From Agriterribacter humi (GTDB lineage Bacteria > Bacteroidota > Bacteroidia > Chitinophagales > Chitinophagaceae), in contig NZ_VOHQ01000005.1 of NCBI RefSeq assembly GCF_009192765.1, positions 186,001-250,000 on the forward strand: DNA of 64,000 nucleotides, written 5' to 3'. The notes below the pieces were generated by a model that did not search any database, was not told the origin of the DNA, and saw only the letters and a list, made by a program, of their open reading frames with translations. The translations under genes and the position numbers were made by a program. Shown piece by piece: positions 15,503 to 25,072 of this stretch; within the stretch, counting starts at the first letter, position 1; the number at the start of each line of letters is the position of its first letter.

Positions 15503-17446
15503 TTATTCATTCACCAAAAAATGTACAATGCGACAGGCATTTCCTTTCGAATCTTTGTTCTTTTGAGCTATGATCTGCACCTTCAATATATGTTTCCTCT
15601 TTGGTAAACCATCGGCTAATACCAGGTACCAGGGCAGATGCAATCCCCCACTCCATTGTGTGTACAGATCAATGGTTTTGGCAGCCTTTCCATCCACCGA
15701 ATATTTTATCATTCCCGCATCCGGACCCGCAACAATAGCAATGCCCGCAGCAGTTCCTGTAAATGAAAAACCAAAAGATGCACCGGCTTTACCTGATTCA
15801 AGTACGGGCACATGCACAAAGCCCTGCCTGGTTCCTCCTTTGTCAAGCGGATGCCAGTTGGCGTTCAGCGAAAAATCCTTCAGTGCAGTGGCCTTATCCA
15901 CGCTTACATATCTTCCATTATCATAAGCTGCTTTATATCTGGCCGCCGGAAGTTTTACAGGAACCAATCCTTCTTCTTTATATTCCTCGCCAGCCTTTTT
16001 TAAAAGTGCTTTAATAGCCTGAAAATAAATTTCCTGGCCAAAAGGAGAAGGATGCAGATCTTTAAAATCAGCTTCCCAGGTAAACTCTTTCTTAGCAATA
16101 CGCTGCTGCACTTCGTGTGCAAGATTAAGAAAGGAAAGTTGGTAATACTTTGCCATCTGGTCGTGCAAGGCTACTTCAGCAGGTGTTTTTCCATTTTCGT
16201 AGTCCCTGATCTTGTCTTCGTCTGCAAAAGCCATTAACACAATATTCATATAAGGATTAGCCGTAAGCGCATGCCTTATGATGCCTTCCATTGCTTTTTG
16301 CTGTTGTGCCACTGGCGTTTGATTGGCCAAATCATTTACAGCCGCTTCCACAAACAGCAGGTCAACTTTCCCCTTACTTAAAACATCTGTCTGCAAACGA
16401 AAAGCATGCGGCACACTTCCCAGGGATGCAATGCCTGCATATATAAAATGAAATTTTGTTTGCGGATAAACTTCCTGCAGGTATTTGGCCGTTTTATCTT
16501 TCCAGCCGGGGTTTTGCGTTATGGAACCGCCTAAGAAAGCAACCGTCAGCTCCTTTTTTTCTTCGACCTGGTAAAATGTATTGTTCAGGCTGCCATAGCT
16601 GTGCACAAACTTTTCATTAGAAAGCGTTTGCTTTAAAGGGATCGTATGATTGAAAATAAAATCCGCATATTGCTCAGGATCTTTAATCGTAAAATGATGT
16701 CCTACATCATTCACGCCTTCCGTCATGTAATCCACGCGAATATTGCCTCCATACTTTTTATAATTCTTTTCCAGTACTGCTGTATTTTCAGCCAGTGGCA
16801 CTATGCTGTCTCTTTCACACACCACGTGCACAACAGGTACTTTATACGCGGCCAATACCTCCAGGTTGTTAACCGGGTTATCGGCAAAGGCCATTGCCTG
16901 CTCTTCAGTATAGTTATATGCTTTGAATAATTTTTTCCAGTCGGCATCGCTGCCTCTCCCTTTTCCTTTGCCACCGGGCCAACTCTTAATGTCTAATACA
17001 GGCGCTTCGGCATAAATGCAACTCACCTTACCGGGATTCCGTTTAGCCCATGCATATACATACAGTCCGCCGCGGCTTACCCCTTCCAATGCCGGCTTTT
17101 CTGAAAATTGTTTTTCGCGTATAAGATAATCGTAAAATTGTTCCCATACCTGCATGGCTTCTGCACTGCCAAACATATCGCCACAATCAATATACGCGAT
17201 ATGAAAGCCGCGTGATAAAAGGATGCTGTCCATATCCGTATGCCAGTCGGGAAAATAGGCCCGCCATACCCACGGGTTTCCCGGCAAAGCCTGTTGCGGT
17301 GCTACAATACGTGCCTGCCTTCCCTCAAAAACAAAACTGTGTTTAACAAAGCCATGCCATGCGCTTTGTTGCGGCTCCTGCTGTGCAAATACGGATGTGC
17401 AGCCGAAGATGCAGAGCAATAATATCTTTATGATGATCTTTTTCAT
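15503..17446 (-). CDS. Two-domain esterase: alpha/beta hydrolase fused to SGNH hydrolase
   Basis: 647 aa from the Met at 17446, which precedes a clear signal peptide (MKKIIIKILLLC...FAQ). A longer frame upstream runs through heptamer repeats and is rejected. Residues ~25-270 are an alpha/beta hydrolase: nucleophile S124 in GVSRGG, D213 in CERDSIVP, His near 250 in VGHHF. Residues ~295-485 are an SGNH hydrolase: S308 in LGGSIT, N in AAVNDL, D463/H465 in DLHPSPFG. The last ~150 residues are beta-rich. Both catalytic sets look complete, so this could remove two ester types (for example acetyl or aromatic) from one glycan. Location is periplasm or outside. Confidence 0.8.
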   Translation of the reverse strand: MKKIIIKILLLCIFGCTSVFAQQEPQQSAWHGFVKHSFVFEGRQARIVAPQQALPGNPWVWRAYFPDWHTDMDSILLSRGFHIAYIDCGDMFGSAEAMQVWEQFYDYLIREKQFSEKPALEGVSRGGLYVYAWAKRNPGKVSCIYAEAPVLDIKSWPGGKGKGRGSDADWKKLFKAYNYTEEQAMAFADNPVNNLEVLAAYKVPVVHVVCERDSIVPLAENTAVLEKNYKKYGGNIRVDYMTEGVNDVGHHFTIKDPEQYADFIFNHTIPLKQTLSNEKFVHSYGSLNNTFYQVEEKKELTVAFLGGSITQNPGWKDKTAKYLQEVYPQTKFHFIYAGIASLGSVPHAFRLQTDVLSKGKVDLLFVEAAVNDLANQTPVAQQQKAMEGIIRHALTANPYMNIVLMAFADEDKIRDYENGKTPAEVALHDQMAKYYQLSFLNLAHEVQQRIAKKEFTWEADFKDLHPSPFGQEIYFQAIKALLKKAGEEYKEEGLVPVKLPAARYKAAYDNGRYVSVDKATALKDFSLNANWHPLDKGGTRQGFVHVPVLESGKAGASFGFSFTGTAAGIAIVAGPDAGMIKYSVDGKAAKTIDLYTQWSGGLHLPWYLVLADGLPKRKHILKVQIIAQKNKDSKGNACRIVHFLVNE

Positions 17447-17516
17447 ATACCTGTAATAGTACCCGCCCGCCTGCCCGACTGAGTCATTCAGGCGCGGTTG
17501 AACACCTTTCGGACGG

Positions 17517-17650
17517 GGTGAGTGGTGAATAGTCAATAGTGAGAGGAAGACCCTTTCATCGCTCCTTTCTCGTCTCTCGTTTTCCCTGCAATTTGCAACC
17601 TGTAACCGGCCTCCTGTCCCTGAAACCTGCAACTTGTAACCTGCCCCAAA
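17517..17650. repeat. Two-armed heptamer array between GH31 and esterase genes
   Basis: Four purine-rich units run from 17517 to 17544 (GGTGAGT, GGTGAAT, AGTCAAT, AGTGAGA). After a pyrimidine-rich stretch, units such as GCAACCT and GTAACCT recur from 17588 to about 17650, ending 8 nt from the GH31 stop codon. The two arms have opposite strand bias. Confidence 0.75.
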
Positions 17651-17657
17651 CCCCCTC

Positions 17658-19796
17658 CTACTTCGTCATAAATTCCCACGTAATTTTATTGTAGTGAAAC
17701 GCCTTGCTTTCAGGCAATTTAGCCGAACCTTTTAACTTTCCTTCCTTATCTTTTTTTACCGACAATAACGCCCTGGCATAAGCGCCTTTTTCATAGTCAA
17801 AGGTTTCCCCGTCATCGTCGTATAATTGTATACTGTTTTCTGTATGTCCATAATGCCTCACAGTTAAAGGTAATATTTCATCCTTACCCGGCGTATGCAA
17901 TACCGGCGGTATCATTGGAATAATGGCTCCTTCTTTTACAAACAAAGGGATGTTTTGAAGTCCCGGTTCAATTTCAATTATAGCGCCATTGCCTGCAAGC
18001 CTGCCCGTATAGAAGTCGTACCAGTTGCCTTTGGGCAACACTACCTTCCTGGTTTTTTCACCGGCGAACATGGGCGCCACCAATAAATAATCGCCCAGCA
18101 TGTACTGGTCTTTTATATCCTGCTTTATCGCTGTTTCATAAGGATTGTCGGATGAATTTAAGTTACCTCTTTCTTCTTTGGCATTAAAGAAAAATCCTTC
18201 TTCGAGATTCATGGCCCTCACCGGAGGTTTGCCCTCGAAATGATATTGTGCAAATGCATTGTACAGGTAAGGCAACAATTGCATGCGCAGCAACATTACC
18301 GATTTCACTTCATCGGCCACATCAGCAAAAGTCCAGGGTTTGGTTCCATCCGCCCATGCATTGAGCATAGCCATGGGTGAAAAACAAACCGACTGCATAC
18401 GGCGCAGCCATTCCTCCGATGTTTTGGAGGAACGTGCTTCCGGCGTCCATAGTACGCCTATAAAACTACTGTTGCATAAAGCGGTGATGAAGTCACGGTG
18501 ATTGTAATAATCATTATAGATCACATAAGGCAAAGACGGAGCGCCTGCATTGGAAGCCCGGGTTAACCCGTAAGTGCGCTGATTTTTTTCGCGGAACCAC
18601 TGGTCGCTCATTTTCTGAAACTGCAAACCATATATCTGGCGCATTTGCTCACCACTTAGCCCGGAAGGAAATTTAGCGCCATCGGGCCAAAGCCATACAT
18701 CAAAGCCATCCGTTTCATCAACTTTATAACCCGACACGCCGATACCGAGATGCTGTTGCGAAAAAAGTTTTTTATACAAATCCTGTACCGGAGGTAAAGT
18801 AAGGTCGGGTACCACACCGGCCCAAACGGTATGGGTGCCGGTGTACGGTAGTACATCTTTATAAATGGGTGAATGGGAAGATACATAAGGATTGATCCAC
18901 AGGTTAACCCTGATGTTCCTATCCAATAGCCCGCGAACAAATTTTTGCGGCTGTGGAAAACGGGTACTGTCCCAAACAAAATTATTGGGATAGGAGTAGG
19001 TTTGCCAGCCGGGTTCCAGGCCTATAAAACTTAAAGGATATCCTCTTTGTTCAAAAGCATCCACTTCTTTCATCACCTGCTTACCGGAAAAAAGCGTTGG
19101 CGTACGTTGGGTAAAGCCCAATCCCCACTTGGGCGGTAATACACCTCCGCCGCAAAACAGGTTATAGCGCTGTACTACTTCTAATGCATTGCTGCCTGCA
19201 AAAACGTACACTTCCGTACCCGGCGCAGGCACTACTATTTCCACCGCATCGGAGTAAGGTTGCGGATCCCAGTTGGACTGGGTATTCCGGTTCATTTCAT
19301 CAGGCGGGTTTTTGCTATCCTTTCTAACCGCTATACCCGCATACACTTTAATGCGGCGTGCGGCATTTATTAAAACACCGTAACCTTTATCGGATATATA
19401 CAGCGCTACCGGCGCATGGGTGCGGCCATCGTCTTTTCCACCATAATGATCTACCTGCAATTCTTTAATGGTGCCTCTTTGCTGAACCGATTTAAAATTC
19501 AATCCCAGTCCAAAAAGTTGTTCTTCTCTTTCCAGGGGGAACCTAAGCAGCGTTTTGGCATCAAAAATTTCGTTTACGCTTTGCTGTAAGTTTGCCGGGA
19601 AAGACGGTTCACCCAATTTTGAAAGCGCCGCTCTATTGGGCTCTATACCTGCAATACTTAACGGACTTACTTTTTCCGGAATGCCGGCCAGGGCTTTCCA
19701 TACCCCCGGCGCTACCTGCTGCCATTGAAAAGATTTTTCCTGGGCACTAACAACAATGCAACTAAAAGTTAAACTTAAATAAATCAAATACTTCAT
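17658..19796 (-). CDS. Glycoside hydrolase family 31 enzyme
   Basis: 712 aa with a short signal peptide (ending VVSAQ). The central barrel shows the GH31 order: PPKWGLGFTQRTPTLFSG, YPLSFIGLEPGWQ, IRVNLWINPYVS, then the nucleophile segment GYKVDETDGFD with D360. The usual WNDMNE/KTDFGE form is absent, so this is a divergent subgroup with the KxDE pattern. The acid/base is probably in the YNDYYNHRDF region. A C-terminal beta-sandwich follows (GNWYDFYTGR...). Family members act on alpha-glucosides, xylosides or galactosides; I cannot choose. It is 83 nt after the tandem SGNH gene on the same strand. Confidence 0.85.
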   Translation of the reverse strand: MKYLIYLSLTFSCIVVSAQEKSFQWQQVAPGVWKALAGIPEKVSPLSIAGIEPNRAALSKLGEPSFPANLQQSVNEIFDAKTLLRFPLEREEQLFGLGLNFKSVQQRGTIKELQVDHYGGKDDGRTHAPVALYISDKGYGVLINAARRIKVYAGIAVRKDSKNPPDEMNRNTQSNWDPQPYSDAVEIVVPAPGTEVYVFAGSNALEVVQRYNLFCGGGVLPPKWGLGFTQRTPTLFSGKQVMKEVDAFEQRGYPLSFIGLEPGWQTYSYPNNFVWDSTRFPQPQKFVRGLLDRNIRVNLWINPYVSSHSPIYKDVLPYTGTHTVWAGVVPDLTLPPVQDLYKKLFSQQHLGIGVSGYKVDETDGFDVWLWPDGAKFPSGLSGEQMRQIYGLQFQKMSDQWFREKNQRTYGLTRASNAGAPSLPYVIYNDYYNHRDFITALCNSSFIGVLWTPEARSSKTSEEWLRRMQSVCFSPMAMLNAWADGTKPWTFADVADEVKSVMLLRMQLLPYLYNAFAQYHFEGKPPVRAMNLEEGFFFNAKEERGNLNSSDNPYETAIKQDIKDQYMLGDYLLVAPMFAGEKTRKVVLPKGNWYDFYTGRLAGNGAIIEIEPGLQNIPLFVKEGAIIPMIPPVLHTPGKDEILPLTVRHYGHTENSIQLYDDDGETFDYEKGAYARALLSVKKDKEGKLKGSAKLPESKAFHYNKITWEFMTK

Positions 19797-19879
19797 GCTG
19801 GTGGTTTATGGTTTTCATAATCATTTCCCGTATCATTCAAAAATTTGAAAGATACTAAGCAGCCCATTATCATACGCTA

Positions 19880-21655
19880 TTATTTTTTAAGATAGCCGGC
19901 TAATACGGGCGCCAGTTTATTATAACCTGTGGCGTTGGGGTGCAGTCCGTCGCTAAAAAGACTTTCATCAATTTTACCGGAGGCCTTAAGGAATACCCGG
20001 CCGGGATTAATATAGGTAACCTTCATTGTGGTTGCCAGTTTTGTAATTTTTTCATTGATCTCCCGCACTCTTTTTTCCATATCTCTTCTCGGGAATATAC
20101 CAGACAGCAGTATGCCTGTTCCCGGCTGACGCAGTTGAACGGCTTCCACTAACCATTTCAATCCGGCTATTATTTCTTCATTGGTATTGATGGCCAAATT
20201 ATTGGTGCCTATCATCAACACCACGTGTTTTGCGGTATACCCTTCTAATGCGCCGTGGTACACCCTCCACAGCGCATTCTCTATCCTATCCCATCCAAAT
20301 GCCATATTTCTGAGATCCAATGGCGCCAGGTAGCGGTTCCACGAATCCTCCCCTCTTGCAATCGGATCTCTGGGTTCACCGGCCCAGTAATGAATTATTG
20401 AATTAGCGATAATTACATTGCGGGGTGGAGATTTTTTATTGAGTTCGCTGATGGCATTGTGTCTTCCACGCCAGTCGTACCCGTCGCGGCTTTGTATTAT
20501 CGGCTGCGTGGTGCTGTACACCGGATTGGCAGGCTCATGCACAATTTCGCGAATGGCCTTCGTGTAGGCATCGGCGTGCTGTTTCATGCCCAGGTCCGTA
20601 GGATGGCTGCCGTCTACAGTTGAATTAATATCCATTCCCAGCGCTGCATTGGATAGTATATAAATATTTTTAACGCCCTCGCTTTTTAGCTTCGCGAAGG
20701 TTTGCTGCAATACTTTAGTGGATCTTTCGCAATCCTCCACCCTTTTAGCATTGATGATACCTGAATGAGAACCCAGGCTATGTTCAACCAAAAGTATAGG
20801 TGTGGTAGATCGTTTAGCCTGCAGTCCTTTCACCGATTCCCTGATTTTATTTTCCAGTTCTTTATCAGGAATATTGACCAGGTTGGGCAAGCAGTCAAGC
20901 ACGTATATTTTAGCGTCAATTTCTGTCATCAGGTCAATCACCGGCTTTTCTAATCTTCCATTGCCCGAAAAACCAAGATTAATCAAAGGATAATCCAACT
21001 GACGTTCTAATATAGCGGTCCACGCCATGCCCGGCCGGGATGCGCAACCACCCTGGGCTATAGAAGTGCCATAGATCACTACCGGTTTCTCTTCCGAAAG
21101 CGGCATCGGGATAAACGTATTTCCTTCCGGCACGCCAATTTCCATCCAGCTAACGGCATTGTATAGGGGCAGGAACAATCTGAATTCACAGTCTCTTCCT
21201 TTAAATTGCCGGTCCACTTCTATATTAGCATACTGGTAGGTTATGGTATCAGAAAAATGATATTTTCCCGGCGCCCACACCCAGTTCCCGCTATGGTCAA
21301 GAGCATACAGGTCTACCCCACTTACGCCCGTAGCCGGCATATGTGGCATGGCGAAATTGCCTTTTGAAGTTACACCATAACGAACTGCGATATTACTTGC
21401 ATTCGTCTTGAATTTGATGTACAAACCTGCGCTGTGCCGCGATAAATTCCATACTTCTTTTCTTACGGTTGGTTCTGCCCTTGCGGGTAAGCGGTCGTAA
21501 AAGCTTTTTACTTCCTTTGGCCATGCCTGTCCTTCGAGAACAGGAAAAGCATTGCCGGCAGGATTCCACCAGGCAATGGTATCTGTTGCCTGCGCCGCGG
21601 CTTTTTCAACAATCAAAAAACAGATCAGTATCCCAAACAGGTATTTTAATTTCAT
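19880..21655 (-). CDS. Secreted protein with two SGNH hydrolase-type domains
   Basis: 591 aa, signal peptide ending in EKAAAQ. Residues ~25-175 are a beta-sandwich ahead of the first SGNH domain, which has VVIYGTSIAQGG (nucleophile Ser), NLGFSGNG and DGSHPTDLG. A second SGNH domain fills residues ~390-591, with VIIANSIIHYW in place of GDSI, VLMIGTNNL and SDGLHPNATGY. Ser and the DxxH pair are kept in both, but the Asp after the first Gly is replaced by Asn in the second. It probably de-esterifies glycans in the periplasm. It sits between the sulfatase (23-nt gap) and GH31 genes. Confidence 0.8.
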   Translation of the reverse strand: MKLKYLFGILICFLIVEKAAAQATDTIAWWNPAGNAFPVLEGQAWPKEVKSFYDRLPARAEPTVRKEVWNLSRHSAGLYIKFKTNASNIAVRYGVTSKGNFAMPHMPATGVSGVDLYALDHSGNWVWAPGKYHFSDTITYQYANIEVDRQFKGRDCEFRLFLPLYNAVSWMEIGVPEGNTFIPMPLSEEKPVVIYGTSIAQGGCASRPGMAWTAILERQLDYPLINLGFSGNGRLEKPVIDLMTEIDAKIYVLDCLPNLVNIPDKELENKIRESVKGLQAKRSTTPILLVEHSLGSHSGIINAKRVEDCERSTKVLQQTFAKLKSEGVKNIYILSNAALGMDINSTVDGSHPTDLGMKQHADAYTKAIREIVHEPANPVYSTTQPIIQSRDGYDWRGRHNAISELNKKSPPRNVIIANSIIHYWAGEPRDPIARGEDSWNRYLAPLDLRNMAFGWDRIENALWRVYHGALEGYTAKHVVLMIGTNNLAINTNEEIIAGLKWLVEAVQLRQPGTGILLSGIFPRRDMEKRVREINEKITKLATTMKVTYINPGRVFLKASGKIDESLFSDGLHPNATGYNKLAPVLAGYLKK

Positions 21656-21678
21656 ACTCCGGTTTTTTAAACTCGTAT

Positions 21679-23220
21679 TTATAAGGATGCTTTTTCACCC
21701 GGCCATGGCGCCGGCTTACCGGTTGCTTTATACAGCGGCTTTTGGGCCTTTACTTCTTTTAAATATGCCGTTAACTGGCCGGCAAGGTTCTTCACCTTAG
21801 CCGGGTATTTTTGTGCAAGGTTATTATGCTCTCCAATATCGCCTTTTATATTAAACAATTCCGTCCGTGCATCTTTATAATAATAAATCAATTTCCAGTC
21901 GCCTGAACGGATGGTGCTGGTTGCTCCGATACCGGGTCCTGCAGGGCCCCAGTTATTGGGAAAATGCCAGTACAGGTTACGGCTTTTTCTTTTGGCCTGA
22001 GGGTTTTTTAAAAGATCTTCAAAAGATGCACCATCAACATGCTGTACTGTTTTTGTTGCTTTTATACCGGCCAAAGAAAGGATGGTTGGGAAAAAATCTT
22101 CAGCGATAATATATTGGTTACAGGAACTGCCGGCTTTGGTAACGTCCGGCCAGCTCACGATCATTGGTTCCCGTATGCCGCCCTCATATGCAGAACCTTT
22201 ACCACTGTTGAGCGGAGCGTTATGCGTATGGGGTTTGCCCGCACGGGCCTGGGCGCTCAGCCCGCCGTTGTCCGACATAAAAATGATGATCGTATTACCT
22301 GCAATATTTTTTTCATCAACGTAATTCAAAATATCATTTAAACTCTTGTCCATTCCTTCTATCATAGAAGCATAGCGTGCTTCGCTTTCGGGTAAATCCC
22401 GGTCTTTGTATTTTTTGTAATAACGATGATCGGCCTCCAATGGAACATGTATGGCGTAATGCGACAAATACAAATAGAATGGCTTATGCAATGAGCGCGC
22501 CGTGTCCATTGCCAGAATAGCCTCCTTAGTAAGCGCATCGCTCAGGTTAATATCCTGTCCCCAGTATTTTTCCAGTCCCGGAATGGACCATACCTGTTTG
22601 CCGGGGTCTGTTGAATTATTGCCAAAATCATTTAAACCCTGGTAAGTAGCCGGACCGCCTGCCGCGTGTCCGGCAATATTCACATCAAAGCCAAGGTTTT
22701 TAGGATCAGCCCCCGGCGTACCCATTGCGCCCCAGTGCGCTTTACCGCAATGAATGGTATAATATCCGTTGCTGCGCAAAACCGCGGGTAACGGGGTAGC
22801 ATACACGGTGCGCTCAATACCGGCTACGGGTGATAATCCATTTACATTCCATAATGGATACTCAAGTACATCGTCTTTTGCATCATTAGAGGCATTTTTT
22901 CGCAAAGTCCAGTTGGTTACCCGGTGCCTTGCAGCATTCATTCCCGTCATCAAACTCACACGGGTAGGCGAACACACGCTGCTGGCATAAGCCTGGGTAA
23001 ATTTCATACCCGAAGCAGCCAGGCGTTCCATAGCGGGGGTATGATACAAATGGTTAAAAGGCGTTGCTTCATTCCAGAAAGGAACCGAAGTATCCTGCCA
23101 GCCCATATCATCCACCAAAAAAAAGATGATATTGGGTTTGGGGTTATCCTGCGCGGACAATGCGCCGGGCGTACTCACACAAAACAATAAAAAAGCAATG
23201 AATAGAAGGGATCTTTTCAC
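21679..23220 (-). CDS. Formylglycine-dependent sulfatase
   Basis: 513 aa with a signal peptide (ending ALSAQ). The S1-type sulfatase motif is complete: metal-binding DD at 37-38 in FLVDDMGWQ, C83 in SSVCSPTRVSLMTG as the residue turned into formylglycine, then YLSHYAIHVPLE, MSDNGG and the C-terminal DWKLIYYY strand. It should remove sulfate from a glycan in the periplasm. It heads the run of minus-strand enzymes down to PNGase F. No sulfatase-maturing radical SAM gene is visible in the window. Substrate is unknown. Confidence 0.92.
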   Translation of the reverse strand: MKRSLLFIAFLLFCVSTPGALSAQDNPKPNIIFFLVDDMGWQDTSVPFWNEATPFNHLYHTPAMERLAASGMKFTQAYASSVCSPTRVSLMTGMNAARHRVTNWTLRKNASNDAKDDVLEYPLWNVNGLSPVAGIERTVYATPLPAVLRSNGYYTIHCGKAHWGAMGTPGADPKNLGFDVNIAGHAAGGPATYQGLNDFGNNSTDPGKQVWSIPGLEKYWGQDINLSDALTKEAILAMDTARSLHKPFYLYLSHYAIHVPLEADHRYYKKYKDRDLPESEARYASMIEGMDKSLNDILNYVDEKNIAGNTIIIFMSDNGGLSAQARAGKPHTHNAPLNSGKGSAYEGGIREPMIVSWPDVTKAGSSCNQYIIAEDFFPTILSLAGIKATKTVQHVDGASFEDLLKNPQAKRKSRNLYWHFPNNWGPAGPGIGATSTIRSGDWKLIYYYKDARTELFNIKGDIGEHNNLAQKYPAKVKNLAGQLTAYLKEVKAQKPLYKATGKPAPWPGEKASL

Positions 23221-23361
23221 ATTCAGGTTTATTTAACAGGCAGCGCTTCATACAAATCATTGCTTTCAAAAACCTCAGCGGCTACGCAATGCGAATAAAG
23301 GCAAAAATTGGGGTTGAACCTAAAACAAATACTATAATTTTATGAACAATTTACATCGTTT

Positions 23362-23814
23362 ATGACAGCTACCATCAATGAACTCCAAACTATTATAGAA
23401 AAATACTGCCCACTGCTTAAAACGGTTAGTGACGCTGATTACACATACAAACCATTACCGCATAAGTGGAGTAAAAAAGAAATACTGGGTCATTTGGTAG
23501 ATTCAGCGCAAAATAATACCAGGCGGTTTATTGTAGCCCAATATGAAGATGAGCCTCAGATCACCTACCAGCAGGATGAGTGGGTAAACATCTGCAATTA
23601 TCAGGAATACCCTGTGCAAGACTTAATTCAACTGTGGCAACTGCTGAACCGGCATATCTGTATTATTCTTGCCCATACGGCTGCCGAAAAACAAAACAGA
23701 ACGGTATTCACAAGCGAACCACATACCATGGGCTGGGTAGCGTCAGATTATAATAAACACCTCTTACACCATTTGCACCAGGTGCTGGATATGGAGCCTG
23801 TAGCCTACCCGTGA
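23362..23814 (+). CDS. DinB-family four-helix protein
   Basis: 150 aa, cytoplasmic. The pattern KTVSDADYTYKPLPHKWSKKEILGHLVDSAQNN near residues 19-50 and the C-terminal YNKHLLHHLHQVLDM give the three metal-binding histidines typical of DinB/DfsB-like four-helix bundle proteins. The family covers metal-dependent transferases and hydrolases for thiol cofactors, and many members of unknown role. It stands alone on the plus strand, divergent from the sulfatase gene with a ~140-nt gap. No function beyond the fold is claimed. Confidence 0.85.
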   Translation: MTATINELQTIIEKYCPLLKTVSDADYTYKPLPHKWSKKEILGHLVDSAQNNTRRFIVAQYEDEPQITYQQDEWVNICNYQEYPVQDLIQLWQLLNRHICIILAHTAAEKQNRTVFTSEPHTMGWVASDYNKHLLHHLHQVLDMEPVAYP

Positions 23815-23877
23815 TGGGTGTTTGAATGAATGTGCAAATGAAAATTTTTTAGTTCCCTCTATGGTGCTTCTATGCAA

Positions 23878-23901
23878 CTATGTGTCTATGTGTCTATGTG
23901 T
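23878..23901. repeat. Three exact copies of an 8-nt tandem repeat
   Basis: CTATGTGT occurs three times in a row, preceded by degenerate copies from about 23859. It lies 60 nt past the DinB stop codon. Unlike the other arrays in the window the period is 8, not 7. Confidence 0.8.
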
Positions 23902-23962
23902 CAAAAAATAAATTGTTTTTGCTGTGCCGGACTGTTTTAACAAAAATGCGTAAATTGGTTTT

Positions 23963-25072
23963 ATGAAAAAAACAGGCATTCCTTTACTGTTTTCCATGAT
24001 CATTTTTATGGTAAGCAGCAATGCTTCCGCTCAAAATGCTTTAGACAGTATATTGCCCGTTCGCGGGTTTTGTATTGCGGCGCCGATGCCAAAAGGCGTT
24101 GATTCACTTGTGACCTTTATTAATAAGGAACTGGCTCCCCGCAAAGTAAATACACTGATCCTTCGTGTAGATTATAATTATCAATATACCAGTCACCCCG
24201 AATTGCGCGATAGTATTGCTTTGTCAAAAACGGATGCTAAAAAGATAGTAGCCGCCTGCCGGGCGAACGGAATAAAAGTAATACCGCAGGTTAACCTGCT
24301 TGGGCACCAGTCGTGGGCGAACAAAACGGCTAATCTTTTACTAAAATACCCGCAATTTGATGAAACGCCTCATGTAAAAATGCCGGAAAAATATGTATGG
24401 CCCAATGCGGATAGTTTGTACTGCAAGAGCTATTGCCCTTTGCATCCCGGTGTTCATAAAATTGTATTTGCATTGATGGATGAGATTTGCGATGCGTTTG
24501 AAACAGATGCTTTTCATGCGGGTATGGATGAAGTATTCTATATTGCCGATACCAGGTGTCCCCGCTGCGGTGGAAAAGATAAGGCCGAACTGTTTGCCGG
24601 AGAGGTAACCCGTATACACGACCATCTTGCCGTTTCAGGAAAAAAACTATGGATTTGGGGCGACAGGCTGATTGACGGATATACCACTGGGTTGGGCATG
24701 TGGGAAGCCAGTCATAATAACACATATCCTGCGATTGATATGATCCCAAAAGATGTGGTAATATGCGACTGGCATTACGAACGGCCCGATAAAACAGCGG
24801 TATACTTTGCTATGAAAGGCTTCAATGTAGTTACCTGCCCCTGGCGGAACCCATCCATTGCATTAAGCCAGCTCAACGATATGATCAGTTTCAGAAATGG
24901 ATCAACACCTGAAATGAACTCCAGGTTCAGGGGAATGGTTCAAACCGTATGGTCGGGCGCCGATGGATTCCTCAGAGGTTATTATGGCGGCACAGAAAAT
25001 ACGCCGTCAGGCGGGAACACCCCATGGGATTCCTTCCGGGTGCTATACCAGGAGATCAACAAGCTGCAATAA
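23963..25072 (+). CDS. GH20-like secreted glycoside hydrolase
   Basis: 369 aa with a signal peptide (ending NASAQ). The barrel contains VNTLILRVDYNYQY, VIPQVNLLGHQSWA and the FHAGMDEVF segment, where D189-E190 matches the catalytic Asp-Glu pair of family 20 hexosaminidases. KLWIWGDR and CDWHYERP follow in the right order. It lacks the N-terminal GH20b domain and is shorter than classical hexosaminidases, so its substrate may differ. A cysteine-rich stretch (CPRCGGKD) near 199-206 is unusual. It converges with the small gene at 25086 across a terminator hairpin. Confidence 0.7.
   Translation: MKKTGIPLLFSMIIFMVSSNASAQNALDSILPVRGFCIAAPMPKGVDSLVTFINKELAPRKVNTLILRVDYNYQYTSHPELRDSIALSKTDAKKIVAACRANGIKVIPQVNLLGHQSWANKTANLLLKYPQFDETPHVKMPEKYVWPNADSLYCKSYCPLHPGVHKIVFALMDEICDAFETDAFHAGMDEVFYIADTRCPRCGGKDKAELFAGEVTRIHDHLAVSGKKLWIWGDRLIDGYTTGLGMWEASHNNTYPAIDMIPKDVVICDWHYERPDKTAVYFAMKGFNVVTCPWRNPSIALSQLNDMISFRNGSTPEMNSRFRGMVQTVWSGADGFLRGYYGGTENTPSGGNTPWDSFRVLYQEINKLQ

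Noticed and set aside
17447-17632. N-terminal extension of the esterase fusion frame
   Set aside because: It is read through heptamer repeats, has no signal-like start, and a normal signal peptide begins at 17446.
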